Assembly (NCBI GenBank): GCA_049423145.1
Contig: JBMSQF010000091.1
Span: 1-6,156, forward strand
Source of the DNA: RFTU01 sp049423145
GTDB lineage: Bacteria; Pseudomonadota; Gammaproteobacteria; Burkholderiales; Burkholderiaceae_C
Length of the DNA stretch: 6,156 nt
Direction: 5' to 3'
Below are positions 1-5,553 of this stretch, one piece after another. Numbering within the stretch: the first letter of the stretch is position 1; each line of letters starts with the position of its first letter. Below the pieces are notes generated by a model. The model was not told the DNA's origin. It made no database searches and was given only the letters and a program-made list of their open reading frames with translations. The position numbers and the translations under genes were made by a program.

Positions 1-50
1 CCGATGCCGATGGTCACGATCATGTAGACGATGACGAAGGTCACCAGCAT
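1..50 (-). CDS. N-terminus of a membrane protein, possibly a sodium:solute symporter (partial)
   Basis: Only the first 16 codons are in the window; the gene runs off the left edge. The start is an ATG at 50-48, preceded by a strong ribosome binding site (AAAGGAG, 65-59) with an 8-base spacer, which supports a real gene start. The visible peptide is MLVTFVIVYMIVTIGI, almost entirely hydrophobic, as expected for a first transmembrane helix. Its pattern resembles the N-terminus of sodium:solute symporter family proteins as I remember them from Burkholderiales, but 16 residues cannot establish a family. It lies 101 bases downstream of ubiB on the same strand, so it could be the last gene of that unit or have its own promoter. 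I am confident that a membrane protein starts here and unsure of its identity. Confidence 0.5.
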   Translation of the reverse strand, partial: MLVTFVIVYMIVTIGI

Positions 51-58
51 CGCTCACG

Positions 59-65
59 CTCCTTT
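59..65 (-). promoter_or_regulatory. Ribosome binding site of the partial membrane protein gene
   Basis: Read on the minus strand this is AAAGGAG, close to the Shine-Dalgarno consensus, eight bases before the ATG at 50. It is the main evidence that a coding region starts at the left edge. The remaining bases up to the ubiB stop (66-151) contain a few very short inverted repeats, such as GCCC/GGGC at 76-86, but no U-tract terminator and no promoter boxes that I would defend. Confidence 0.7.
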
Positions 66-151
66 GTTGGGGTCTGCCCGATGGGCCTGAATTGTCTCCA
101 ATGTGCTGCCGCGCCCGCGCAACACCCCATGGCTTGACGGGTCATCGCCGA

Positions 152-1732
152 TCAGTAGTCCCGCAAGGCCTCCAGCACCTGGACCAGGTGCATGCCCACC
201 ACGCCGACCACGAAACCCACCAGCGCCCAGATGATCCCCTTGATCATCCGGTTGGTGCGCCGCTGCTCGGCCAGCATGGCCATCAGCAGCTCCTGTGACG
301 GCGCCCCGCCCCCGCGCGCCAGGCTCTGGTGCACCAGGCGTGGCAGTTCCGGCAGGATGTGGGCATAACGCGGCGCCTCGGTCTTGAGCGCGGCCACGAA
401 GCCCCGCCAGCCCACCTGCTCGTTCATCCAGCGCTCCAGGAAGGGCTTGGCGGTGCTCCAGAGGTCCAGGTCCGGGTCCAATTCCCGCCCCAGGCCCTCG
501 ATGTTCAGCAGGGTCTTCTGCAGCAGCACCAATTGCGGCTGGATCTCCACATTGAAGCGTCGCGAGGTCTGGAACAGGCGCATCAGCACCTGTCCGAGCG
601 AGATGTCCTTCAGCGGCCGGTCGAAGTGCGGTTCGCACACGGCGCGGATCGCGCCCTCCAGTTCATTGACCTTGGTGCCCGGCGGCACCCAACCGCTTTC
701 GATGTGAAGCTCGGCGACCCGCTTGTAGTCACGGCGGAAGAAGGCGATGAAGTTCTGCGCCAGATAGTCCTTATCGACTTCGGTGAGCGTGCCGATGATG
801 CCGAAGTCCAAGGCGATGTAGCGCCCCATCGTGGCCGGCTCCACACTGACCATGATGTTGCCCGGGTGCATGTCGGCATGGAAGAACCCGTCTCGAAAGA
901 CCTGTGTGAAGAAGATGGTCACGCCGTCGCGCGCCAGCTTCTTGATATCCACACCGGCTTCGCGCAGGCGCTCGAGTTGACTGATGGGGACGCCCTTCAT
1001 GCGCTCCATCACGATCACCGTGTCGCGGCAGTAGTCCCACATCATCTCGGGAATGAGGAGGATGTCGAGGTCCTGCATGTTGCGCCGCAGTTGTGCCGCG
1101 TTGGCAGCCTCGCGCACCAGATCCAACTCGTCATGCAGGTAGGTGTCGAACTCGGCCACCACCTCTCGAGGCTTCAAGCGCTTGCCGTCGCTGCTCACCC
1201 GCTCCACCCACACGGCCAATCGGTGCAGCAGCGACAAGTCGTCCTCGATGGCGCGCAGCATGCCCGGGCGCAGCACCTTCACCGCCACCTCCCGGCCATC
1301 CTTGAGCGTGGCGAAGTGGACCTGTGCAATCGATGCGCTGGCTACCGGTACGGGGTCGAACTCCTCAAACAGTTCGGTCACCGGGCGACCCAGGGCCTTT
1401 TCAATCAAGGCCACCGATTCGGTGCTGGGGAACGGCGGAACCCGGTCCTGCAGTCGCGAAAGTTCATCGGCGATATCCGGGGGCACCAGATCGCGACGGG
1501 TGGACAGCACCTGTCCGAACTTCACGAAGATGGGCCCCAGGCGCTCCAGGGCCATGCGCAGTCGCGCGCCACGTGAGTCATCGAATCGACGGCCGATGGT
1601 CACCAATCTTGCGACCAGTCGTACCCAGGGGTGACGAAAGCCCGACAACGCAATGTCGTCCACCCCGAAACGCAGCAGCGTCAGCGTGATGCGCAGCAGG
1701 CGCAGGAACTGGCGGATCGACGAAACGCCCAT
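152..1732 (-). CDS. ubiB: UbiB, atypical ABC1/ADCK-family kinase-like protein of ubiquinone biosynthesis
   Basis: UbiB is a membrane-anchored member of the ABC1/ADCK/UbiB protein-kinase-like family, needed for the aerobic late steps of ubiquinone synthesis. In this family it is thought to act as an ATPase that helps lipid intermediates reach the Ubi enzymes rather than as a protein kinase. The 526-residue product is close to the E. coli length of 546. The KxGQ signature KFGQ begins at residue 71 and is followed by LSTRRDLVPPDIADELSRLQ. The alanine-rich replacement of the P-loop (ASASIAQVH) starts near 131, the nucleotide-binding lysine is in VAVKVLRP (K152), the catalytic-loop equivalent HADMHPGN spans 285-292, and DFG is at 309-311. 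A hydrophobic segment at about 498-520 forms the C-terminal membrane anchor. The start is an ATG whose A is shared with the TGA stop of ubiJ (TGATG), suggesting translational coupling. The upstream SD is weak (GGGGTGG region). All key motifs look intact. Confidence 0.96.
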   Translation of the reverse strand: MGVSSIRQFLRLLRITLTLLRFGVDDIALSGFRHPWVRLVARLVTIGRRFDDSRGARLRMALERLGPIFVKFGQVLSTRRDLVPPDIADELSRLQDRVPPFPSTESVALIEKALGRPVTELFEEFDPVPVASASIAQVHFATLKDGREVAVKVLRPGMLRAIEDDLSLLHRLAVWVERVSSDGKRLKPREVVAEFDTYLHDELDLVREAANAAQLRRNMQDLDILLIPEMMWDYCRDTVIVMERMKGVPISQLERLREAGVDIKKLARDGVTIFFTQVFRDGFFHADMHPGNIMVSVEPATMGRYIALDFGIIGTLTEVDKDYLAQNFIAFFRRDYKRVAELHIESGWVPPGTKVNELEGAIRAVCEPHFDRPLKDISLGQVLMRLFQTSRRFNVEIQPQLVLLQKTLLNIEGLGRELDPDLDLWSTAKPFLERWMNEQVGWRGFVAALKTEAPRYAHILPELPRLVHQSLARGGGAPSQELLMAMLAEQRRTNRMIKGIIWALVGFVVGVVGMHLVQVLEALRDY

Positions 1733-2307
1733 CAGGATCTACCACCCCGGTTGGCCAGACGGGCGGCGGCTTCACGCAGCGCCCGCGCTGTGGCCGCTCC
1801 CCAGGTGCGCAGCCGCTCGGCAGATACCGGCCCGAAAAATCGCTCGACGTCGGCCGCGACGTCCCATCGCAGGTTTTCGGCCAGCCAATTCACATCCGCC
1901 GCCAGCTGGGCATCGCCCGACAACTGCAGCGTGGGTGTGCCGCCCGCCAACACCTGCGACACCAAGCCCAGAGGGTCATGGGTGTCCACCACCACCTCCA
2001 GATCGGGCGCGGCTTGGTGGTCATCGTCGCCAAACGCCGGATCCCGCAGCGGGCACAGCTCGATCAACCCTGCCGGCGTCACCTGAACCTCCAAGGGCGC
2101 CGGCGCAGGCACCATCAGGGCCAGCAGCGCAGGCCAGCCCGCCGGCACCACGCGCAGCCGCCGGCCCACATGGGGCCGCAAACGCGCCAAGGCCACCGGC
2201 TCGGCACTCAACACATGGTTGATGATGAGCATCAGCCGCTCACGCCCTTCCTGTTCGAGCAATTGGCGCAGGCCGGCTGCACGACCGCTGGACGAATTCG
2301 AGAACAT
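1732..2307 (-). CDS. ubiJ: UbiJ, SCP2-domain accessory factor for ubiquinone biosynthesis
   Basis: UbiJ is a soluble SCP2-like protein that binds the hydrophobic ubiquinone intermediates and organises the Ubi enzyme complex. The 191-residue product fits the family (E. coli about 201). The best match to what I know of betaproteobacterial homologues is the block SGDAQLAADVNWLAENLRWD (about 130-149) near the end of the SCP2 fold, plus the N-terminal helix RLMLIINHVLSAEPVALARL (24-43). Position directly before ubiB, overlapping it by one base, strongly supports the assignment. The start is not certain. ATG at 2307 has only AAGG touching it, with no proper Shine-Dalgarno spacing, and an in-frame stop lies 15 bases further upstream. 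The next in-frame ATG (residue 26, at 2232) would cut into the conserved helix, so 2307 is preferred. The tail is rich in Ala and Arg. No transmembrane segment is evident, so it is likely cytoplasmic or peripheral. Confidence 0.87.
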   Translation of the reverse strand: MFSNSSSGRAAGLRQLLEQEGRERLMLIINHVLSAEPVALARLRPHVGRRLRVVPAGWPALLALMVPAPAPLEVQVTPAGLIELCPLRDPAFGDDDHQAAPDLEVVVDTHDPLGLVSQVLAGGTPTLQLSGDAQLAADVNWLAENLRWDVAADVERFFGPVSAERLRTWGAATARALREAAARLANRGGRS

Positions 2308-2394
2308 CCTTGGATTCTGACATCACGTCCCGCAGCGCGGGCCACTTCCAGAGGTGTCGCACGGGCAGCGATACCATCTCGCCCCGGAGGCTTC
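2308..2394. promoter_or_regulatory. Divergent intergenic region between ubiJ and manC
   Basis: These 87 bases separate two genes pointing away from each other, so promoters for both should lie here or in the flanking coding sequence. The clearest structure is a 5-bp inverted repeat, CCCGC (2329-2333) / GCGGG (2337-2341), with a 3-base loop. A possible plus-strand sigma-70-like pair is TTCCAG (2346-2351) and GATACC (2370-2375) with an 18-base spacer. Both boxes are poor matches, and the resulting leader would barely clear the manC ribosome binding site. No convincing boxes are seen for ubiJ. The promoter role is inferred from gene orientation. Confidence 0.4.
2386..2390 (+). promoter_or_regulatory. 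Ribosome binding site deciding the manC start
   Basis: GGAGG ends four bases before the ATG at 2395. The spacing is shorter than the usual 6-8 bases, but the motif is strong and the ATG gives the expected N-terminus, eight residues ahead of VIMAGGSGTRLWP. It rules out the much longer in-frame reading that would otherwise extend upstream across ubiJ. Confidence 0.75.
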
Positions 2395-3852
2395 ATGAAC
2401 ACCATCGTCACCCCCGTCATCATGGCCGGCGGCTCGGGCACCCGCTTGTGGCCGCTTTCACGCGCCGGCTACCCCAAGCAGTTCCTGGTCTTGGGTGCCG
2501 ACCCGCAGGACCGCAGCAGCCTCTTCCAGCAGGCCGTTCGGCGCTTGGCGGCCTTGCAGGCCCCAGGCACGACGGTCGGAGCGCCGCTGATCGTGGGCAA
2601 TGAAGACCACCGCTTCCTTGTGCTCGACCAGCTGCGCGAACTGGGCATCGCGCCACAGGCCCTCCTGCTGGAGCCCATGGGCCGCAACACCGCACCGGCC
2701 CTTACCCTGGCTGCGCTGCAAGCCAGCGCGGCGGGCCAGGACCCGATACTGGTGATCACGCCGGCCGACCAGACCGTCACCCGGCCCGATGCCTTCCAGA
2801 CTGCGCTCGGGCAAGCGGTGGCCGCAGCGGCCGACGGCACCATCGTGATTCTGGGCATCACGCCCGACCGGCCAGAGACCGGCTATGGCTACATCCGCAG
2901 CGCCCGAGACAGGGGGCCTCACGGCGAGCAGGCGGTGCTGCAGTTTGTTGAAAAACCCGACAGCGCCACCGCGGCGCGCTATCTGGCCGAAGGGGATTAC
3001 GCCTGGAACAGCGGCTTGTTCGTGCTGCGGGCCTCAACATGGTTGAAGGCGCTGGCGAACTTCCGCCCCGACATCGAGGCTGCCACCCGCGCCGCCTGGG
3101 ATGCACGCCAGGCCGATCAGGTCTTCGTGCGACCTGAACGGGCGCTGTTCGGCAGGATCCCGTCGGAGTCGATCGACTATGCGGTGATAGAGAAGTGCCC
3201 GGGATCGGAGCACGCCATCCGCATGGTGCCCTTGGATGCGGGCTGGAGCGATCTCGGTGCCTGGGATGCGGTGTGGCAGGTGGCCGCGCGCGACGAGGCC
3301 GGCAATGCTGCGATGGGTGATGCCATCATCCGTGACAGTCGCAACACCCTGGTTCACGCCACCAGCCGGCTCGTGGGCGCCGTTGGGCTGGAGGATGTGG
3401 TGATTGTGGAGACGCCCGATGCCGTCCTCGTGGCCGACCGTGCGCGCAGCCAAGAGGTCAAGCAGATCGTGGGCACCCTCACGGCGCAAAAGCGGGAGGA
3501 GTATGCGCTGCACCGCAAGGTGCACCGCCCCTGGGGCTGGTACGACAGCATCGACCAGGGCCCCCGCTTCCAGGTCAAGCGCATCATGGTCAAGCCCGGT
3601 GCCTCACTGAGCCTGCAGATGCACCACCATCGGGCCGAGCATTGGATCGTCGTCAGCGGTACTGCTGAAGTCACCAACGGCGACACGACCATCGTGCTGT
3701 CGGAAAACCAGAGCACCTACATCCCACTGGGCCAGGTCCACCGATTGGCCAACCCCGGCAAGGTTCCGCTGGAGATCATCGAGGTGCAGAGCGGCAGCTA
3801 CCTCGGCGAGGATGACATCGTCCGATTTGAGGATACCTACGGGCGGTCCTGA
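2395..3852 (+). CDS. manC: Bifunctional mannose-1-phosphate guanylyltransferase / mannose-6-phosphate isomerase
   Basis: This enzyme joins GTP and mannose-1-phosphate to give GDP-mannose and also interconverts fructose-6-phosphate and mannose-6-phosphate (type II PMI; AlgA/ManC/CpsB/XanB family). GDP-mannose feeds exopolysaccharide, LPS O-antigen and fucose or rhamnose precursors. The 485-residue length is typical of the bifunctional form. The N-terminal nucleotidyltransferase domain shows the signature AGGSGTRLWPLSR (11-23) with YPKQF (26-30), EPMGRNTAPA (93-102), the sugar-phosphate motif FVEKP (184-188), then WNSGLF (204-209). The C-terminal cupin isomerase domain shows QMHHHRAEHW (408-417) and the later histidine in IPLGQVHRLANPG (H449); by analogy with AlgA, Q408, H410, E415 and H449 are the likely metal ligands. 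It stands alone on the plus strand, divergent from ubiJ and convergent with ubiE, and no other sugar-nucleotide gene is visible. Both active sites look complete. Confidence 0.96.
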   Translation: MNTIVTPVIMAGGSGTRLWPLSRAGYPKQFLVLGADPQDRSSLFQQAVRRLAALQAPGTTVGAPLIVGNEDHRFLVLDQLRELGIAPQALLLEPMGRNTAPALTLAALQASAAGQDPILVITPADQTVTRPDAFQTALGQAVAAAADGTIVILGITPDRPETGYGYIRSARDRGPHGEQAVLQFVEKPDSATAARYLAEGDYAWNSGLFVLRASTWLKALANFRPDIEAATRAAWDARQADQVFVRPERALFGRIPSESIDYAVIEKCPGSEHAIRMVPLDAGWSDLGAWDAVWQVAARDEAGNAAMGDAIIRDSRNTLVHATSRLVGAVGLEDVVIVETPDAVLVADRARSQEVKQIVGTLTAQKREEYALHRKVHRPWGWYDSIDQGPRFQVKRIMVKPGASLSLQMHHHRAEHWIVVSGTAEVTNGDTTIVLSENQSTYIPLGQVHRLANPGKVPLEIIEVQSGSYLGEDDIVRFEDTYGRS

Positions 3853-3859
3853 AACCTAA

Positions 3860-3875
3860 CCCGCGCGGACGTGGG
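3860..3875 (+). terminator. Weak hairpin in the manC-ubiE convergent gap
   Basis: CCCGCG (3860-3865) can pair with CGTGGG (3870-3875) around a 4-base loop; one of the six pairs is G-U on the plus strand and would be an A-C mismatch on the minus strand. Only a short T run (TATTT, 3881-3885) follows, after five intervening bases, so it is not a classic intrinsic terminator. It is listed because it sits between two converging genes, where termination is expected. On present evidence it could be chance in GC-rich DNA. Confidence 0.25.
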
Positions 3876-3884
3876 GGCCGTATT

Positions 3885-4616
3885 TCAGCACTTGATGCCC
3901 ACGTGCAACGCGACCACGCCGGCCGTCAACTTGTGCACGTCCACGTGTCCGAATCCCGCCACCTTCATCATGCCCTTGAGCGTCTCGGCATCCGGGTGCA
4001 TGCGGATGGATTCGGCCAGATAGCGATAGCTTTCGGCATCGCCGGCAATCATCTGCCCCAGCTTGGGCAGGATATTGAACGAGTACCAGTCATAGGGCTT
4101 CGATAGGGGCGCGGCCACTTTCGAAAACTCCAGTACCAACAGGCGACCGCCCGGCTTGAGAACACGGCACATCTCGGCAAGGGCCCTGTCCTTGTGGGTC
4201 ATGTTGCGCAGGCCAAAGGCCACGCACACCCGGTCGAAGGTGTTGGCGGCATAGGGCAACTGCTCCGCATCGCACAGGTTCGTGGGCAGGGACAGGCCCT
4301 CGTCGATCAATCGATCGCGGCCGACACGAAGCATGGCTTCGTTGATGTCGGTGTGCACCACCAGACCACCCGGCCCGACGGCCTTGGCCAGGGCCCGTGA
4401 CAGGTCGCCCGTGCCGCCGGCGATGTCCAGCACCCGATCACCCGGCTGCACACCGGCCACGGCCACCGTGTAGGCCTTCCAGGCGCGGTGCAAACCGCCC
4501 GACATGAGGTCGTTCATCAGGTCGTACTTCTGTGCCACCGAGTCGAAGACGCCTCGGACACGCGCGGCCTTCTGGGCCTCATCGACCGTCTGGTAACCAA
4601 AGTGTGTGGTGGCCAT
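3885..4616 (-). CDS. ubiE: UbiE, SAM-dependent C-methyltransferase of ubiquinone/menaquinone biosynthesis
   Basis: UbiE transfers a methyl group from S-adenosylmethionine to the quinone ring: C-2 of the demethoxyubiquinol intermediate, and demethylmenaquinol where menaquinone is made. The 243-residue product matches the family length of about 250. The N-terminal signature VFDSVAQKYDLMNDLMSGGLH (23-43) is characteristic of the UbiE/COQ5 family. SAM motif I is VLDIAGGTGD (62-71), an acidic residue for SAM ribose binding is likely D90 in VHTD, the family block FGLRNMTHKD spans 134-143, and RVLKPGGRLLVLEFSK (151-166) is the later Rossmann strand. The start is ATG at 4616, with AGAGGA (4627-4622) five bases upstream. 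It is the last gene of a minus-strand run with the DUF971, HIT and oxidoreductase genes, 50 bases after the DUF971 stop. No menaquinone genes are visible, so the ubiquinone role is the safer reading. Confidence 0.96.
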   Translation of the reverse strand: MATTHFGYQTVDEAQKAARVRGVFDSVAQKYDLMNDLMSGGLHRAWKAYTVAVAGVQPGDRVLDIAGGTGDLSRALAKAVGPGGLVVHTDINEAMLRVGRDRLIDEGLSLPTNLCDAEQLPYAANTFDRVCVAFGLRNMTHKDRALAEMCRVLKPGGRLLVLEFSKVAAPLSKPYDWYSFNILPKLGQMIAGDAESYRYLAESIRMHPDAETLKGMMKVAGFGHVDVHKLTAGVVALHVGIKC

Positions 4617-4621
4617 GAAGA

Positions 4622-4627
4622 TCCTCT
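4622..4627 (-). promoter_or_regulatory. Ribosome binding site of ubiE
   Basis: On the minus strand this reads AGAGGA, followed by five bases and the ATG at 4616, a good match in sequence and spacing. The rest of the 50-base gap (4617-4666) holds only a 4-bp inverted repeat (TTCA/TGAA flanking GCGCT) and no convincing promoter, so ubiE is probably transcribed with the genes upstream of it. Confidence 0.7.
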
Positions 4628-4666
4628 GGATGCACTTTCAAGCGCTGAATGAAGCCGTGCGCGAAA

Positions 4667-5101
4667 TCAATGGTGATGGCCATGGCTGGCGCAACCGCCG
4701 CCCGAAGCCTGGGGCGCGGCCATCGGTGCATCGCGGCTCACACCGGCTTCCGCACAGCGCTTCTCGTACTCTGCCCAAAGGTCGGTCTGCTTCGAACCCA
4801 GGAAATACAGGTATTCCCAGGAGAAGATGCCCGAGTTGTGGCCATCATCGAATTCCGGCTGCACCGCGTAGTGGCCCACCGTCTCCAGGCCCGTGATGCC
4901 CACATGGCGCTTACCCGTCTGCAGCACCTCCTGGCCCGGCCCGTGGCCCTGCACCTCGGCCGACGGCGAATACACGCGCATCAACTCAAAGGGGATGCGG
5001 AAGGTGTTGCCGTCCTCGTAGCTGATCTCCAGGATCTTGGACTGCTGGTGCAGGGTCAAACCGGTGGGGGAGGGGGTCTTGGTGTTGCTCATGGTCTGCA
5101 T
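4667..5101 (-). CDS. DUF971 (GBBH-like N-terminal domain) protein with Cys/His-rich tail
   Basis: This small protein is built around a DUF971 domain, the fold also found at the N-terminus of gamma-butyrobetaine hydroxylase and attached to some Mrp/ApbC-type iron-sulfur ATPases. Its biochemical role is not established. Recognisable blocks are LEISYEDGNTFRIPFELMRV (24-43), YSPSAEVQGHG (44-54), VGHYAVQPEFDDGHNSGIFS (75-94) and WEYLYFLG (95-102). The domain ends near 115, and a tail of about 30 residues finishes GGGCASHGHHH (134-144), with one Cys and four His that could bind metal. The start is ambiguous. ATG at 5101 follows the HIT stop directly (TGAATG, zero gap), while a second in-frame ATG three codons later (5092) would begin MSNTKTP; neither has a good Shine-Dalgarno. 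Tight packing with HIT suggests translational coupling. The family call is firm; the function is unknown. Confidence 0.9.
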   Translation of the reverse strand: MQTMSNTKTPSPTGLTLHQQSKILEISYEDGNTFRIPFELMRVYSPSAEVQGHGPGQEVLQTGKRHVGITGLETVGHYAVQPEFDDGHNSGIFSWEYLYFLGSKQTDLWAEYEKRCAEAGVSRDAPMAAPQASGGGCASHGHHH

Positions 5102-5551
5102 TCAACGGCTCATCAACTCGGTCTGGATCGCGCGGTCGACCTGCGGCAGGGCCACCTCCAGGCGCATCCGATGCGCCATCGGCGCCTCTCGCTGTCGCGC
5201 GCCCCAGATCGGTTGCGGGAAGTGTGGGTCGTCGGCCCATCGGGCCACCACATGCCAGTGCAGGTGGGAGACCACATTGCCCAAGGAAGCCAGGTTGATT
5301 TTGTGCGGCTGCAGTTCGCGTCGGATCACAGCCTCCACCTTGCAAACCGTCTGCATCAGGTCCGAGCGCTCACTGGGCATCAAGTCGGTCATATCAGCCG
5401 CGTGGTCGTTCCAGATCACCCGCCAAAAAGCCGGGTGATCGGGCGTGTCGAGCACGCGGACCACACGCCATTGGCGGCTGCGCGCCACCGCATGCACGGC
5501 CTTCGCGTCATCGGGCCCACAAAGGGCGCACTCCAGCGGCGCGGTGCCCAC
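5102..5551 (-). CDS. HIT-family (histidine triad) nucleotide-binding protein
   Basis: HIT proteins are small nucleotide hydrolases or transferases acting on substrates such as dinucleoside polyphosphates or AMP conjugates; the natural substrate here is unknown. The 149-residue product carries the histidine triad HLHWH at 96-100, followed by VVARW, with the preceding strand KINLASLGN (84-92), all typical of this subfamily, as is the later FPQPIW (111-116). An N-terminal CALC pair (C8, C11) resembles the cysteines that bind zinc in some HIT proteins. The start is a GTG at 5551, two bases after the upstream stop (TGATCGTG); no ATG fits before the conserved ECALC region. The stop abuts the DUF971 start with no gap. 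The catalytic histidine should be H98, by family analogy. It probably lies in an operon with the oxidoreductase, DUF971 and ubiE genes. Confidence 0.92.
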   Translation of the reverse strand: MGTAPLECALCGPDDAKAVHAVARSRQWRVVRVLDTPDHPAFWRVIWNDHAADMTDLMPSERSDLMQTVCKVEAVIRRELQPHKINLASLGNVVSHLHWHVVARWADDPHFPQPIWGARQREAPMAHRMRLEVALPQVDRAIQTELMSR

Positions 5552-5553
5552 GA

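Noticed and set aside
329..1576. A 415-codon open frame on the plus strand, antisense to ubiB
   Set aside because: It mirrors the codon pattern of a conserved high-GC gene, its translation is His/Gln/Leu-rich with no recognisable domain, and UbiB on the other strand has every family motif.
1653..2222. Plus-strand open frame of 189 codons rich in Pro, Ala and Arg
   Set aside because: It is antisense to the ubiB start and ubiJ, and its composition is typical of an out-of-frame reading of GC-rich coding DNA.
2329..2341. CCCGC/GCGGG inverted repeat as a possible operator or terminator
   Set aside because: A 5-bp stem with a 3-base loop and no T run is common by chance in such GC-rich DNA. It is mentioned in the intergenic entry but not called as a site.
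1978..2394. Upstream in-frame extension of manC by 139 codons
   Set aside because: The extension is antisense to ubiJ and resembles no sugar-nucleotide enzyme. The ATG at 2395 has a GGAGG site and gives the normal family N-terminus.
4640..4652. TTCA/TGAA inverted repeat upstream of ubiE
   Set aside because: The stem is only 4 bp around a GC-rich loop, and no T-rich tail or regulator motif supports a function.
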